Part shown: one piece after another, positions 27,991 to 38,805 of the stretch
How positions within the stretch are numbered: the first letter of the stretch is position 1
Layout of the letters: every line of letters starts with the position of its first letter
Assembly (NCBI GenBank): GCA_902729315.2
Contig: LR746269.1
Span: 2,092,501-2,156,500, forward strand
Reading direction: 5' to 3'
Source: Spirodela intermedia
Taxonomy: Eukaryota > Streptophyta > Magnoliopsida > Alismatales > Araceae
Length of the DNA stretch: 64,000 nucleotides
Translations under genes and position numbers: made by a program
The notes under the pieces: model-generated
What the model saw: only the letters and a program-made list of their open reading frames with translations
What the model was told of the DNA's origin: nothing
Database searches by the model: none

Positions 27991-28590
27991 GACGAAAATA
28001 CCCCTAAACTTCCCTTCCCGTAGAAGTCTCCCCCTGACATTTGGACGGTGGCGATCCGGCTGCCGTTTCCGACGGTCAAGATCGACCGGGCAGTAATTGG
28101 CGGTTGAATTCTTTTCGGAGTTAGGCGGGAAGTCCCGATCTGAAGATAACGGCGCGGGTAGAGAGACGTTCTACCTCCTCCACACGATGACGTCACCGAC
28201 ATATAAAAGTCAACCATGGGTTTCTCTCTCCGCAGAACTCTGACGCATACACGCCTGACCCAGTGGACCCAGCGGGCCCCACATTCGTCGATTGACAAGC
28301 TGTAACTCCGACTGACAGCTTGGATGGCCCAACAATTGGCCCTCACTGGCTTAGCTGGCACGTCTCTATCACATCAGAGAGTAAGTAAAAGCTCCATTAC
28401 GTGGCGGCGACAACGGTCCAATTAAAGCGGATTGGGCTGCGGCAGTGGGGCCCAGGAGCGTAGTTGGGCCACTTTCAATAAAAAGGTCCAAGCCCATAAA
28501 CATACTCTCAGCTGAGGCCATCTTGGAGCTTAAATCCAGCACAAAAGGAGAAATCTTTGGCCATCTTCAAGCTCACATTCTTTTAATACC

Positions 28591-28594
<4 letters not shown>

Positions 28595-28635
<41 letters not shown>
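28595..28635. repeat. (AG)20 microsatellite just after the aspartate oxidase stop
   Basis: An unbroken AG repeat of about 41 bases begins about 40 bases past the stop codon of the minus-strand aspartate oxidase gene. It would be a CU tract in that gene's 3' UTR. Confidence 0.95.
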
Positions 28636-28639
<4 letters not shown>

Positions 28640-28676
28640 AAAAATGGTGTATCCCGCAAAATTCGAATAATAATGT

Positions 28677-31600
28677 TCAGCGGTGGTGGATCTGGCGGTG
28701 GAGCTGCTGGGAGCTCCAGGTGAGCTTGGTGGAGGGGGAGCTGGGGAGGATGAGGGTGGGGATCCGGCGGCTGAGCTCGAATGGGAAGTCGACGGTGAAG
28801 TGTAGGCCGCGGCTCTCCTGCCGGCTGAGGGCGCTGCTCAGCACCAGCTTGGCGCAGCAGAAGAGGTTCCTCATCTCGCAGGCCTCCAGCGCCACCATGT
28901 TCGGCTTCCATCCCTTCCTGAATAGGAAGGTCTCCCACTCCATCTCCAGCTCCCCGATCTTCCACTCGGCGGCCTTGAGCCGCCCCGTGGACCGCACGAT
29001 GCCCACGTACTCCCACATGGCGGCCTGCAGCTCCGCCCGGATCTCCCTCGTCCGCCTCTCGATGGCGCCCACCACGTCGCCGCCGAGCGGCGCCGGCGTG
29101 GCCGGGCGCTCCCACATGCCGCCCGCCGCGGCGAGGTCCACGCCGGCGCCGGCGCCCGCCTTGTATTCGACAGAGGGCTGCACCGCGCGGCGGGCGAAGA
29201 CCAGCGCCTCCAGGAGGGAGTTGCTGGCGAGGCGGTTGGCGCCGTGCAGGCCCGTGCAGGCCACCTCGCCGGCGACGAAGAGCCCCCGAACGTTGGTCTC
29301 CCCGTGCAGGCCCGACCGCACGCCGCCGCACATGTAGTGCGCGGCCGGCACGACGGGGATGGGAGAGCTGGTGATGTCGAGGCCGTGACGGAGGCACTCG
29401 GCGGCTATGTTGGGGAAGTGGGCGAGGATCTTCTCCCTCGGCCGGTGGCTGATGTCGAGCAGCACGTAGCGCTCGCCACGGCGCTTGAGCTGGTCGTCGA
29501 TGCTGCGGGCCACGATGTCCCTCGGCGCCAGCTCCGCGCGCTCGTCGTACGCCGGCATGAACCGCTCCATCGACTGGTTGTACAGGATTCCACCGTCGCC
29601 TCTCACCGCCTCCGTGATCAGGAACGCGTTCTCCCTCTTGGTCGCCGGCTTCACCGGCAGGCCCTCGTCGGCCAGCGCCGTCGGGTGGAACTGGACGAAC
29701 CTGTTTGCAGAGACAATGCAAGATCGGTGAGGAAGACCCACCCATCTGCCCAGCTACCTACATCTGCTAAAGGGGAAAAGGTTCCTGCTTCTTACTCCAT
29801 GTTGGAGATCACGGCCTTGGCGCGGTGCGCCATGGCCACCCCGTCCCCAGTAGCCACCTGTTCGTTCAGAAGAAAACAGAGCAAGCTAACCATGACTACA
29901 CCTCGGGAAGGATCACAGGAAACAGGAGCAGAAGCCGATTAGGAAAGAGAGAGAATGTGAGAGAGGCTGCAACTCTACCAGAGGGTTGGTTGTTGATGGG
30001 TAGATGTGCCCTGCTCCTCCGGACGCGAGAAGAGTCACCTTCGAGATGAAACGAACCACCTGATTGAAGAAACGTCAGCTGATACTATAACCGCGAGGAC
30101 ATTTCGCTGAAAAGTGGGAAAACCAGCAAGCAGGGAAGAGCCAGGGCCTCAGCTAACCTGGCAGGTTTCAGTGTTCAGAGTATCTACTCCGTGGCAGCTT
30201 GTTTCCGAGCCATCCTGCAAATCCGCAGCAGACACATTTTAAGGGACTCTTCACGCATTCCAACAGCAAAACAATCTCTAAATCCGGCGCAAGGGGAGAG
30301 GGGACGGGGGGGATGGTGGCCGTGGGAATGAGAACCTGAGAAGTCAGCAGATCAATCGCGAAGTGGTGGCCAAACATAAATATGTTTGGATCGTCGCTGA
30401 CGGCCTTAAGCAGTGCTCGCTCTATCTCTCTGCCCGTCATATCAGCGGCATGGACGATACGGTGATGGGAATGGCCTCCTTCTCTAGCCAGATGCAGCTT
30501 CCCATCATTTCCATGGTCAAATGATGCACCGAAGTCAATCAGCTCTTTCACACGGTCGGGGCCTTCTGTGCACACCACCTGCAGGGCACTGACCGCAGTT
30601 AAGAAGAGATAAAATGGACTGCAGCATCCAGATAAAATACGACCCAGATGAGAATGATGATGATGATGATGATGGCGAGAACACCTCGTTGACTGTTTGA
30701 CCATTGCATGGTTTCTGCCGATATCGAACAAATCTTGGAATTATACGTATACCAGTGAATATATGAATGGATATTTATAGAAAAAAAGTATGCTCCAAGT
30801 GTTCCACAGGCATCAGCGTGAGGAGATGAACCACAACAGAGCAAGCCAAGCAGAGAACAAGGTTGCGGTCATAACGGATTGTTGGCGTTTTCTTCAGTTT
30901 GAGCTCCGGATTCTGTTCATATCCTGTCAAGAAGGTCATCATTTATTTACTCTCACTATCTCAATACCATGCCAGCTTCACATTATTTCATTCTTTCTGG
31001 ATTTTTTTTCTCCCAACATCTTAAACCAGGAGAAAAAATCTTTCAACATCAGGATATTTTTAAGATACATTAAAATATCAGACTGAAATCGGGTATGGCC
31101 ACAATTTTTTTCATTAAACAATGAGTATATATCCAACAATTCGTCAGGTTCTAGGAAATAGTTAATTACATTCAGCGGGAAACAACCACATTGCAAATCT
31201 ACGTAAATATGTTTAATATAAACGATCAATCTAACAAAAACTTCCCTCGGAGTTGACCACTAAAATGTAGAAATCGCAAAAGGGGAAGAAGCAAGAACAG
31301 GTAAACTGAGATCAGGAGTTCGAGGTACAAAAGCCACAGGGATAGATTAAAATATGGAACACGCTGGCAACTCACCCTGACAGTTTCTTCTTCGCATAAG
31401 TACGCACCGGCAACCATCGTGTCCCGCATGTGGTTCTCTACAGAGTCCGAAGGACACAGGACGGCACTCACCCCTCCCTGGGCATAGTTTGTGTTGCTCT
31501 CATGAGGCTCGGCCTTGGTAATAATAGCCACAGATCCATGTTTGGAGACTTCCAAGGCGTATCTCAGTCCAGCAACGCCGCTGCCAATGATGACGAAGTC

Positions 31601-31961
31601 GAAGAACTTGGTGGTGCCTGCTCTCGCACTCGACACCACAACGGCTCGGTTGGAAACATACTTGTGACAGAGGTGGGCTTGAGGCCATCTCCCATGCGAC
31701 GAGCACAACCTGAAGAATTCAAGAGGCAAAGATGAGAGAAAAATAAAGACTATGAAGAAGCAAAACGAATTATTTTCAGTAAAGAGTTTCTTCATTCCAT
31801 CAACAGAGACAACAATTCAAAGGCTACCTCATCGAGTCTCCTTGCAAAGTTGTCATGAAGGACAAATCAGATGGGGAAGAAGCCTTCCAGTGGGCCTTTC
31901 CGTCGGAAGGCTTAGCTCTGCAGTGAAGGTTGGCATGGGCTGCAGCTATGCTGGTGGTCAT
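28677..31961 (-). CDS. AO: L-aspartate oxidase, chloroplastic
   Basis: Seven exons: 31828-31961, 31376-31709, 30336-30578, 30158-30214, 29979-30059, 29796-29857 and 28677-29700. Phases agree and give 644 residues (Arabidopsis AO about 651). The start at 31961 opens an Ala/Ser-rich plastid transit peptide (about residues 1-75). The FAD dinucleotide-binding motif FVIIGSGVAGL lies at about 83-93, followed by TKAEPHESNTNYAQGG. Substrate-region signatures include REGGHSHHRIVHAADMTG, QFHPTAL, PAAHYMCGGV and GEVACTGLHGANRLASNSLLE. The enzyme oxidises L-aspartate to iminoaspartate, the first step of plastid NAD synthesis, ahead of quinolinate synthase. The last exon is strikingly GC-rich compared with exons 2-5. 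A closely spaced KLCR gene follows on the same strand. Identity is very secure. Confidence 0.96.
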
Positions 31962-33566
31962 CTCACGTTAGTCTGCACTGCAGAGAAAACAAAAATATAA
32001 GGACTATAAACCACACGGAGGAGAGGAACTATTAATATTTTCACAGAGAAGGCAACAGAGATGTAAAAAGCAACCACAGAAAACAGCTAGCTAGCTCCAG
32101 GTGGCCCTCATAAATAATAAGAGCTCCACTTTTGGACATGAACTCGTGGCGCGCAGGCAGTTCTAGTGATGTATTTGTGGAGACTAAAATGGAGTTCCCA
32201 TGTTCCTACCTCCCCAGAAAAAGGAAAAAGGACTTTTGAAAAACGGGAAGAAGAAGAAGAAGAAGAGCAGCTCGCAAACAGACTGAACAAGAGGAAGATT
32301 TGGCGACTAACAGGACGTAATCAACAGGAAATAACGTGAGAATTCTAGGAAACAGCGGAGAGCGAGGGCTGAGACCAACCGGAAACCAAACTCCGATCAG
32401 AGGAGAGGTCTCCTTTCCTCCTTCCTAGCTACCAGGAAGAGAAATGGCGGACGACCCAGTCCTTCAAAAAGTGTATGATCAGGCGCCCAGAATGACGAGG
32501 CGCACGTAGAGGCACAAGTTGCACTCGAACAAGAGCCAAGCGTTTAGTTAAGGGCAGAGGAACACAAGGATTGACGGTTACTCGTTGGCGGGCTGAACAA
32601 CGAAAGGCCGAGGACTCGCTCCGGTGGGCGGAGCTCGCAGGAAAAAGGGTCCCAGAGCCAGAGAGAGAGAGAGGAAGACGTCAAACCACGTAACCGAGAG
32701 GGTAGAGAGAGACGGAGACGGAGACGGGAGGGAGAGAGAGGACGAATCGGAGACGAAGACCATGAGTGGACGTTTGTAACTACGATCACAGTTGCGTTCC
32801 TAATATGACATGATTCCAAGGAATTTCCGAGGCGCCACATCTGATCTCGCGCCGATCATCGAAGGGGATGGACGAGCGGCGCCGACAGATTGTTTTATCT
32901 CCTTCCAGAATCCGCAGCCGGTGTCCCCCCCCTCCCCCCCCCATTCCTCCTGACCTCACCATTCTCGTCATCCTGGGCCAGGGCTCCGCTTGTCGGATTC
33001 CATCATTGCCGATAATACTAATAAAAAAGGAGGATCGCACACCTGCAGAGGGGGGTGGACCATCCTCCCTCCCGATTACTTTTGAAGCAAAGACCAAGAA
33101 AGAAATCATACCCTAGCTCCCACCTCGCCAGGCGATGGCGACCGCGAGCCACTTTCCGTAGGGTTGAACGCTCCACCCCCTCCCCCTCCACTTTTCTGCC
33201 GAGCTTCCTTCCTCCCTTCCTCCCAGGCGGCTTCCGAGTGCCGACAAGCGACCCGATCGAGTGGTCTGGAGAGCCTCTGCCGCCGCCACATCCACTGGGA
33301 GGGCGGAATTATTTGTGGCGGTGAGGAGCGACGGGGGGGCCCGCTCCCCGCCGCCGTCTTCCTTCCTCTTCCTCTCCTTCTTCCCGCGGTAGGTGGCTCC
33401 GCCTCCTCCGCAGGAGGCGACGGAGACGACGAGGCGGGTATGTCAACTGATGCCGCAAATTGAAATATATTAGACTGATTAAACTCTATAAACTAAATTG
33501 AATATAAAAACCCGGGTTCGTTAGGCTCGGGCCCGGGCCCGCCCCAGAATCAGAAAAAACACTGAT

Positions 33567-33608
<42 letters not shown>

Positions 33609-34118
33609 GATAGCGGGCTTTAGCTGAAACCATACTTGGGCCGGGATGAGTGAATTCGAGGCCCAGATTTGGAAAATAACCTGGGCCAGCGGAAGCTCCG
33701 GTTTACGGGCCCATTGATGGCTCACATCGGCCCATACGTTCGTCAGCCCGGCCCGTGGGGCCAGTTTTCAGTTATTTTTTTGTTCTTGCCAGCCAAAGGA
33801 GAAGCCAGGACGTGGAAGGTGGAGCTGCCGCCACGTTTCATGGCGCGGTCCAGTCGTACTAACGCGGAGAGATAAACACTGGAGACTTTTATATTAAAGA
33901 CCGACCGCGGCCGTCCGTGGTCTGGGACGATGGCAGTGAACATACCGCCCGGGACAGGAGAACCGTTACAACTTCTCCACGGTCTCCGGGTGGGAGGAAG
34001 AAAAGGTAGGGAGGACGACAGGAGGGAAACGAAGACCGAGAGTTAGGACACTCCGTTATTGGAAGCACGGAAAGGGCAGCAGCGGTGGCGGTGGCGGTGG
34101 CGGCGCCGCCATGCTCTC
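31962..34118. other. Aspartate oxidase promoter side and spacer to carbonic anhydrase 3' end
   Basis: About 2.2 kb containing the upstream region of the aspartate oxidase gene and the 3' flank of the carbonic anhydrase gene. It has GA-rich stretches (32660-32740), C-runs (32926-32940) and a (GA)n tract at 33568-33607. Several GC-rich open frames occur at 32786-33463, but none shows a recognisable domain or a sensible gene structure. Confidence 0.55.
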
Positions 34119-37100
34119 TCAGTTGGTCTTGGGGGTCCAGCTCTCGAAATTGCCGGAGACAAAGTCGTAGTACCCTCCGAGGATAGACAGGGTCTTGTTT
34201 TGGATTCCGTCCTTCACGAAAGGGTACGTGAGGAGGTTCTCGAGGGAGACGTCCACCGCCACCTGAGAGAAAGAAGAAGAAGAAGAAATCATGATGACGA
34301 CGACGATGACGATGATAAAGAAGAAGGAGAAGAAGGAGAAGAAGAAGAAGAAGCGGCTCGCTTTCTCACCTTCTCACACTCGGTGCACTGCTCAGCGAAC
34401 GGAAGATGGGCGTGGGCCTCCTTCACCCTCTCCCTCGCCGGCAGGCAGATCTTGACCCAGTCCTCGATGAAGGCCCTGCGTGGGCGACGGAGGACAGCAG
34501 TGAGCGGATCACTAGAGGAGAGAGAAAGTGAGGGAGAGTTGTCCATATGCTTCTGGAACCAACTCACGTGCTAGTGCTGTAGTCGTCGGGCAGGGACATG
34601 AGGCCCTTGATTCCTCCGCAGCGGCTGTGGCCAATGACGAGGATGCTCTTCACCTGGGGCCCACCACATCCAAAACACGCGTCAGCAGTTTATTCACCTA
34701 CGCAGGCGAGGGAGAGTTTTTTCAGCTCTCTCCCGATTCCACGAGAGCATAATTTGTGCCTCGGGAACAGTTTAGCCGGCCACTACTGACCACACATAGA
34801 TCGGGGGACCCACTGGATTTCCATCCTCCCCACCAACCTCCCATCCGGTTCGTTGAGCCGACGGTCAGATCACCTACGACTCATGGCACGCCAGCTGGCG
34901 CAACCGCTACCGTATACGATATCTAGAGTTGACTTAGCTATTAGATAGTCATAATTACGAGAAAGTAGCCTATTATTTACGTCTTAAATTCCTTAGCGAA
35001 ATTTAGTTTCTCAGTTATAAATATGACGTTGTGGATTAATAGCGGCGTAGTGAGTGAGAATATGTCGGAATGGCGCTGACCTTGAGGTGGATGACGGCGT
35101 ACTCGATGGCGGCGCCAACTCCGGAGTACCTCGTCTGCACAGTGGAGGAAGACATGGGTCGGCTTAGCGCGTGCGACTCTGACCGATCAACGTGCGGGTC
35201 GCAGATGGTGACTGGACCCGCATTCTCCAGAGAGAGAGAGAGAGAGAGTTGGGGGGACGCACCGGATCCCAGGCGGGGACCATGTTAGCGATGTTTCGGA
35301 TCGTGAAGGCCTCCCCGGGTTGGAAGCCGAGCACGTGCGAGGGGCACACGCGCGAGTCGGCACAGGCGAACACCATGAACTGCCATGGGAGGAATCGATA
35401 CCCGAATTAAGTCTAAACCGTCAGACTTGTTAGTCTTTTTGGTCAATAGTTTAAGAAAAAAAGAAATCAGAACGCGCGTGAAAATCGAATGGCAATGATC
35501 CCCGGTCAACGGCTCGACAACAGGGAAAATTTTCGGTGGCGAATAGGTCAAGATCAGGGTCTGCTCCAGCTTGAATGTCCAGCAGGGAGGAAGGAAGGGG
35601 GAAAATTCCAAAGCATTGAATGCACAGGAGTGGTACCTCCGGTGACTGGCCCTCGGCGAGCTCCTTGAACAGCTCCGGCTTCTTCCTGCGACGAATAATG
35701 GAGCGAAATCAAGTGAGAATCCCACATATGTTGACCAGATTCCGGAGTCAATTACAAAGAGATCGAGTTCGTCTTGGAGAACAGTGGATTTACGGATGCG
35801 ATTCCGAAAGGGATTCCATTATTGAGGGCAAAGGGGGAGATTCTCATTGCGGAATGTTCCCCCCCAGACCTCGTGGTGGGGGAAGGGGATAGGGCAGAGG
35901 AGAGAGAGAAAGAGAGAGAGAGAGAGGAGAGAATTACACGTAGAGATCCTCCTTGAACTTGCTGAAGCGGGATTGCAACGCCTGAATAGCATCCATGCTT
36001 TCAACCTGTCACGGAGAAACGAAGAATATACGCTCAACCAGCAGGCAATTGCAAAGACCGCGAACCAAGATGCAAAAATTCCGACGGATAAGCAAAGAAA
36101 ACATGATCGAAATGGGATTCTACGAGAGTTTGTGTCGGAATCCTCTCCCAAACGAAGAACTCAGTCCCTCCGGCAGATCGGCGAAAGGGAAGCGGGGAAA
36201 GCGACGTAATTAACGAGGCAAATCGCGAATCATCTGACCTCCCTGATGGAGAATGCGACGAACAATGAAAGGCATAAATAACCACGATTTTCTGATGGCC
36301 GCAAGGAGAACGGGCAGGCGGCCGCAATCAAATCGGAGTGGAGATTCACATCGGTCGACCATGATTGCGCACAAAAGAAACAATGAGAAGAGGGCGAGCA
36401 GGAGAATCATGGAGTCATCATCCGATCCCCGTGTATTTCTGCAACACCGACCTTCCCCGTCTCCGTTCTCTTCCTCTTCTTCCTCCTCCGACTCCCCTTC
36501 TTTCTCTTCTTCTTCTTCTTCTTCCTCTTCTACACTGTTCTAATTCGCAGGCTGTGAACGGAGAAGCTCCTCTGTCCCTCCATTTGTATGGCAACATCTC
36601 CCCCCGCGTTCCCGTGCCTCGCGAATAATCGTAGCTAAAATGAATCGAGGGTGAGATCGCGGATGGTGGGGACCACATCCAAGAGGGCCAGCGGATGTTT
36701 CGTCACCACTTGATGATGTGGCGAGACATGGCGCCCCTTTGACCAAGAACGATGTAGCGCCCAGATGCGTCTCTCTCCTAGAAAAATGGAGCCACTATCC
36801 TACGCATCGCTACGCATGCGCGTCAGAGAGAGAGTGATTAGCTCTACGGTTTCAACCTTTTGTTTTTGTTCTCTCTCCCTTCCTTTTATTGGATCAGATT
36901 CTACACCCTAATCTGAGCCGTTCCTTTTCAATCTGACGGTCCGATCTCGCCGACCGGCGTGGACGGAGGAAGAGAGAGAGAGCACATAGAGAGATAGTGG
37001 AGGGGAGTGAGGGAGAACTGAAAGTTACCGCGGTGGATGCAACAGCAGGCGAGGCGAAGACGGGGGCGTTCCTGATGAGGCGAGGGAGGTTGAAAGCGGG

Positions 37101-37205
37101 AGAGGAGGCGGAGGAGGAGGAAGTGTTTGGGTTGAGGCTGCAGACGGCGGCGGGTCTCTTGACGGTCGTCAAGGAGAGAGAAGGAATAACCGCCGTGGTC
37201 GACAT
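34119..37205 (-). CDS. Beta carbonic anhydrase, probably chloroplastic
   Basis: Eight exons: 37029-37205, 35938-36005, 35637-35685, 35263-35379, 35081-35134, 34568-34653, 34370-34475 and 34119-34262. Phases agree and give 266 residues. Residues 1-59 are Ser/Thr/Ala-rich with few acidic residues, like a plastid transit peptide. The catalytic domain has Zn ligands C104 (in CADSRV), H164 and C167 (in GHSRCGG), and the Asp106-Arg108 dyad. [20 protein letters not shown] resembles the Arabidopsis betaCA1-4 group rather than betaCA5/6. The enzyme interconverts CO2 and bicarbonate, and in plastids supports carbon supply and CO2 signalling. The spacer between transit peptide and domain is short, so the mature protein is compact, and the C-terminus stops at SWTPKTN, shorter than chloroplast forms with an extended tail. 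A TATA box is placed well for this start. Exact paralogue unknown. Confidence 0.94.
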
Positions 37206-37252
37206 TCACTCGTCCTCTCTCCTGCACCTTGGCAGGGAGCCATTCTGAGGGC

Positions 37253-37290
37253 CATTTATAGATCCCACCCTCGAGGTAGCAAGGATAAGG
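37253..37290 (-). promoter_or_regulatory. TATA box and I-box upstream of carbonic anhydrase
   Basis: The minus strand reads CTATAAATGG at about 37253-37262, roughly 50 bp upstream of the carbonic anhydrase ATG, which leaves a short 5' UTR. GATAAGG, the core of the light-responsive I-box, lies at 37284-37290. Its presence suits a photosynthesis-related gene; function is inferred. Confidence 0.55.
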
Positions 37291-37559
37291 AAAAGGAAAG
37301 CTCGGCCAACCATGGCTTCTTCTTCTTCTTCCTCTCTCTCTCTCACTCACTCTCTCTATCACTCTCACCATATGTAACGGTGCACTGTGCATGACTTGAA
37401 ACAGAGATAATTGTGGCGGTGATCGGACGTGGACGCTAATGCCGTCCTGATATAAATGGAGAGACTGATAACAGTGTGGAACAAGGATTTTGGAGAGAGA
37501 ATGGGGGGGGGAGAGAGAAGGATCCGAAGGTAATCACTGTCACATCATCTTCCTTAAAC

Positions 37560-38805
37560 TTTTTTGTCCCAAGGTATGGAGAGGATAAGGTGGCAGCGCT
37601 TCCGTTCGAGACCTATCTTCCTGGGGGCCACACGAGTTCCGCTCTCTGCACCTGCACCACACGCCGGCGCTGTGGCGGTAGAATGCCCACTACCCGCTAC
37701 TGGCTCAGCTTCTCTCTCTCTCTCTCTCCCCTTCCCTCTATCTATCCATCTATCTACCTATCTATCTTCTGGCCCGTATCATGCAGCGTTGAATCGAGTG
37801 GGGAATGAACTGGTGGCTGGAGGGAGGGATTGAGAGATTGAGAGACTGTAGCCGGCGGGTCAAAAGAATCAGGAGGTAGTTTGTGAGAACGAAGATAAAT
37901 CATGGGATAATTTGATGCTAATTTCCCGACAGAGACGATCGAACTCGGAATTTTGGTGCATATTTGAACTTAAAAAAACCCTAATCACGAAACTAGAATT
38001 AAAAAAAAAGGTGATCATTTTACGGAGCATCAGAGAATCGTCGAAGAATCGGCATTTTACCCAAGACCCAGATCAGAAAAATCCAATCTTTCCTCATAAA
38101 TCGTGCAACTCGGAGGATCCCCAGGGGAGAGGATAATAGACCTTGAAAACAAATTGCCCGAAGAAATGGAGAAGATAAGGATTCCTCGTTCCGGTCGGTG
38201 GGAGCGCCTCTAATGGAGAGCCTATCTTCCTCAAGACCACACGAGCTCGCTCTATGCACCACACACTGACGCTGTGGCCGTAGAATGCCCACTACCCGCA
38301 ACTGACTCAGCTTCTCTCTCTCTCCCTCTGTCTCTCCCTCACTCTCTTCCTCTCTCTCTCCCTCTCTCTCTCCCTCTCCCTCTCTCTCTCTCTCTCTCTT
38401 TCCCTCACCCTCTTCTTCTCTCTCTCTTTCTCTCTCTCTATCTTCTGGCGGTATCATGCACCGTTGAATCGAGAGGGGAATGAGCTGGTGGCTGGAGGAA
38501 GGGATTCAGAGATTGAGAAACTGTAGTTTTTAAGAATCAGGAGGTAGTTTACAAGAACAACGATAAGTCATGGGATAATTTGATGCTAATTTCCCGACGG
38601 AGAAGACCAAACTCAGAATTTTGGTGTACGTTTGAACTAAAAAAACCCTAATCACTAAACTAGAATCAAAATAATAGGAGATCATCATACGGAACATTAA
38701 AGAATCATTGAAAAATCGGCATTTTCCCCCCAGACTCAGATTAAAAAAAATCCTATCTTTCCTAAGAAATCGTGCTACTCGGAGGATCCCCAGGGGAAGA
38801 TAACA
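37560..38805. repeat. Tandem duplication of about 0.6 kb upstream of carbonic anhydrase
   Basis: Copy 1 (about 37564-38144) and copy 2 (about 38165-38805) share, in the same order: GGAGA[G/A]GATAAGG; CCTATCTTCCT; a CACACGAG segment; GTAGAATGCCCACTACCCGC; CTCAGCTTCTCTCTCTC; a CT-rich block; TATCTTCTGG; CGTTGAATCGAG; CTGGTGGCTGGAGG; CATGGGATAATTTGATGCTA; AATCGGCATTTT; and ACTCGGAGGATCCCCAGGGG. The CT block is longer in copy 2. Neither copy has a convincing ORF. Confidence 0.9.

Noticed and set aside
28573-29745. 390-codon minus-strand frame rich in Arg/Gly/Ala over the aspartate oxidase last exon
   Set aside because: It is a shifted frame of GC-rich coding DNA; the aspartate oxidase frame explains the sequence.
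29244-29942. 232-codon plus-strand frame opposite aspartate oxidase
   Set aside because: Antisense shadow of the GC-rich exon, with no family features.
32786-33463. Group of overlapping GC-rich ORFs upstream of aspartate oxidase
   Set aside because: No domain, low complexity (Pro/Gly/Ser runs), and frames open on both strands.
34289-34567. Stand-alone 92-residue protein ending in a poly-Ser run
   Set aside because: It is one carbonic anhydrase exon read into its flanking introns; the Ser run is the intronic GAA/GAT repeat.
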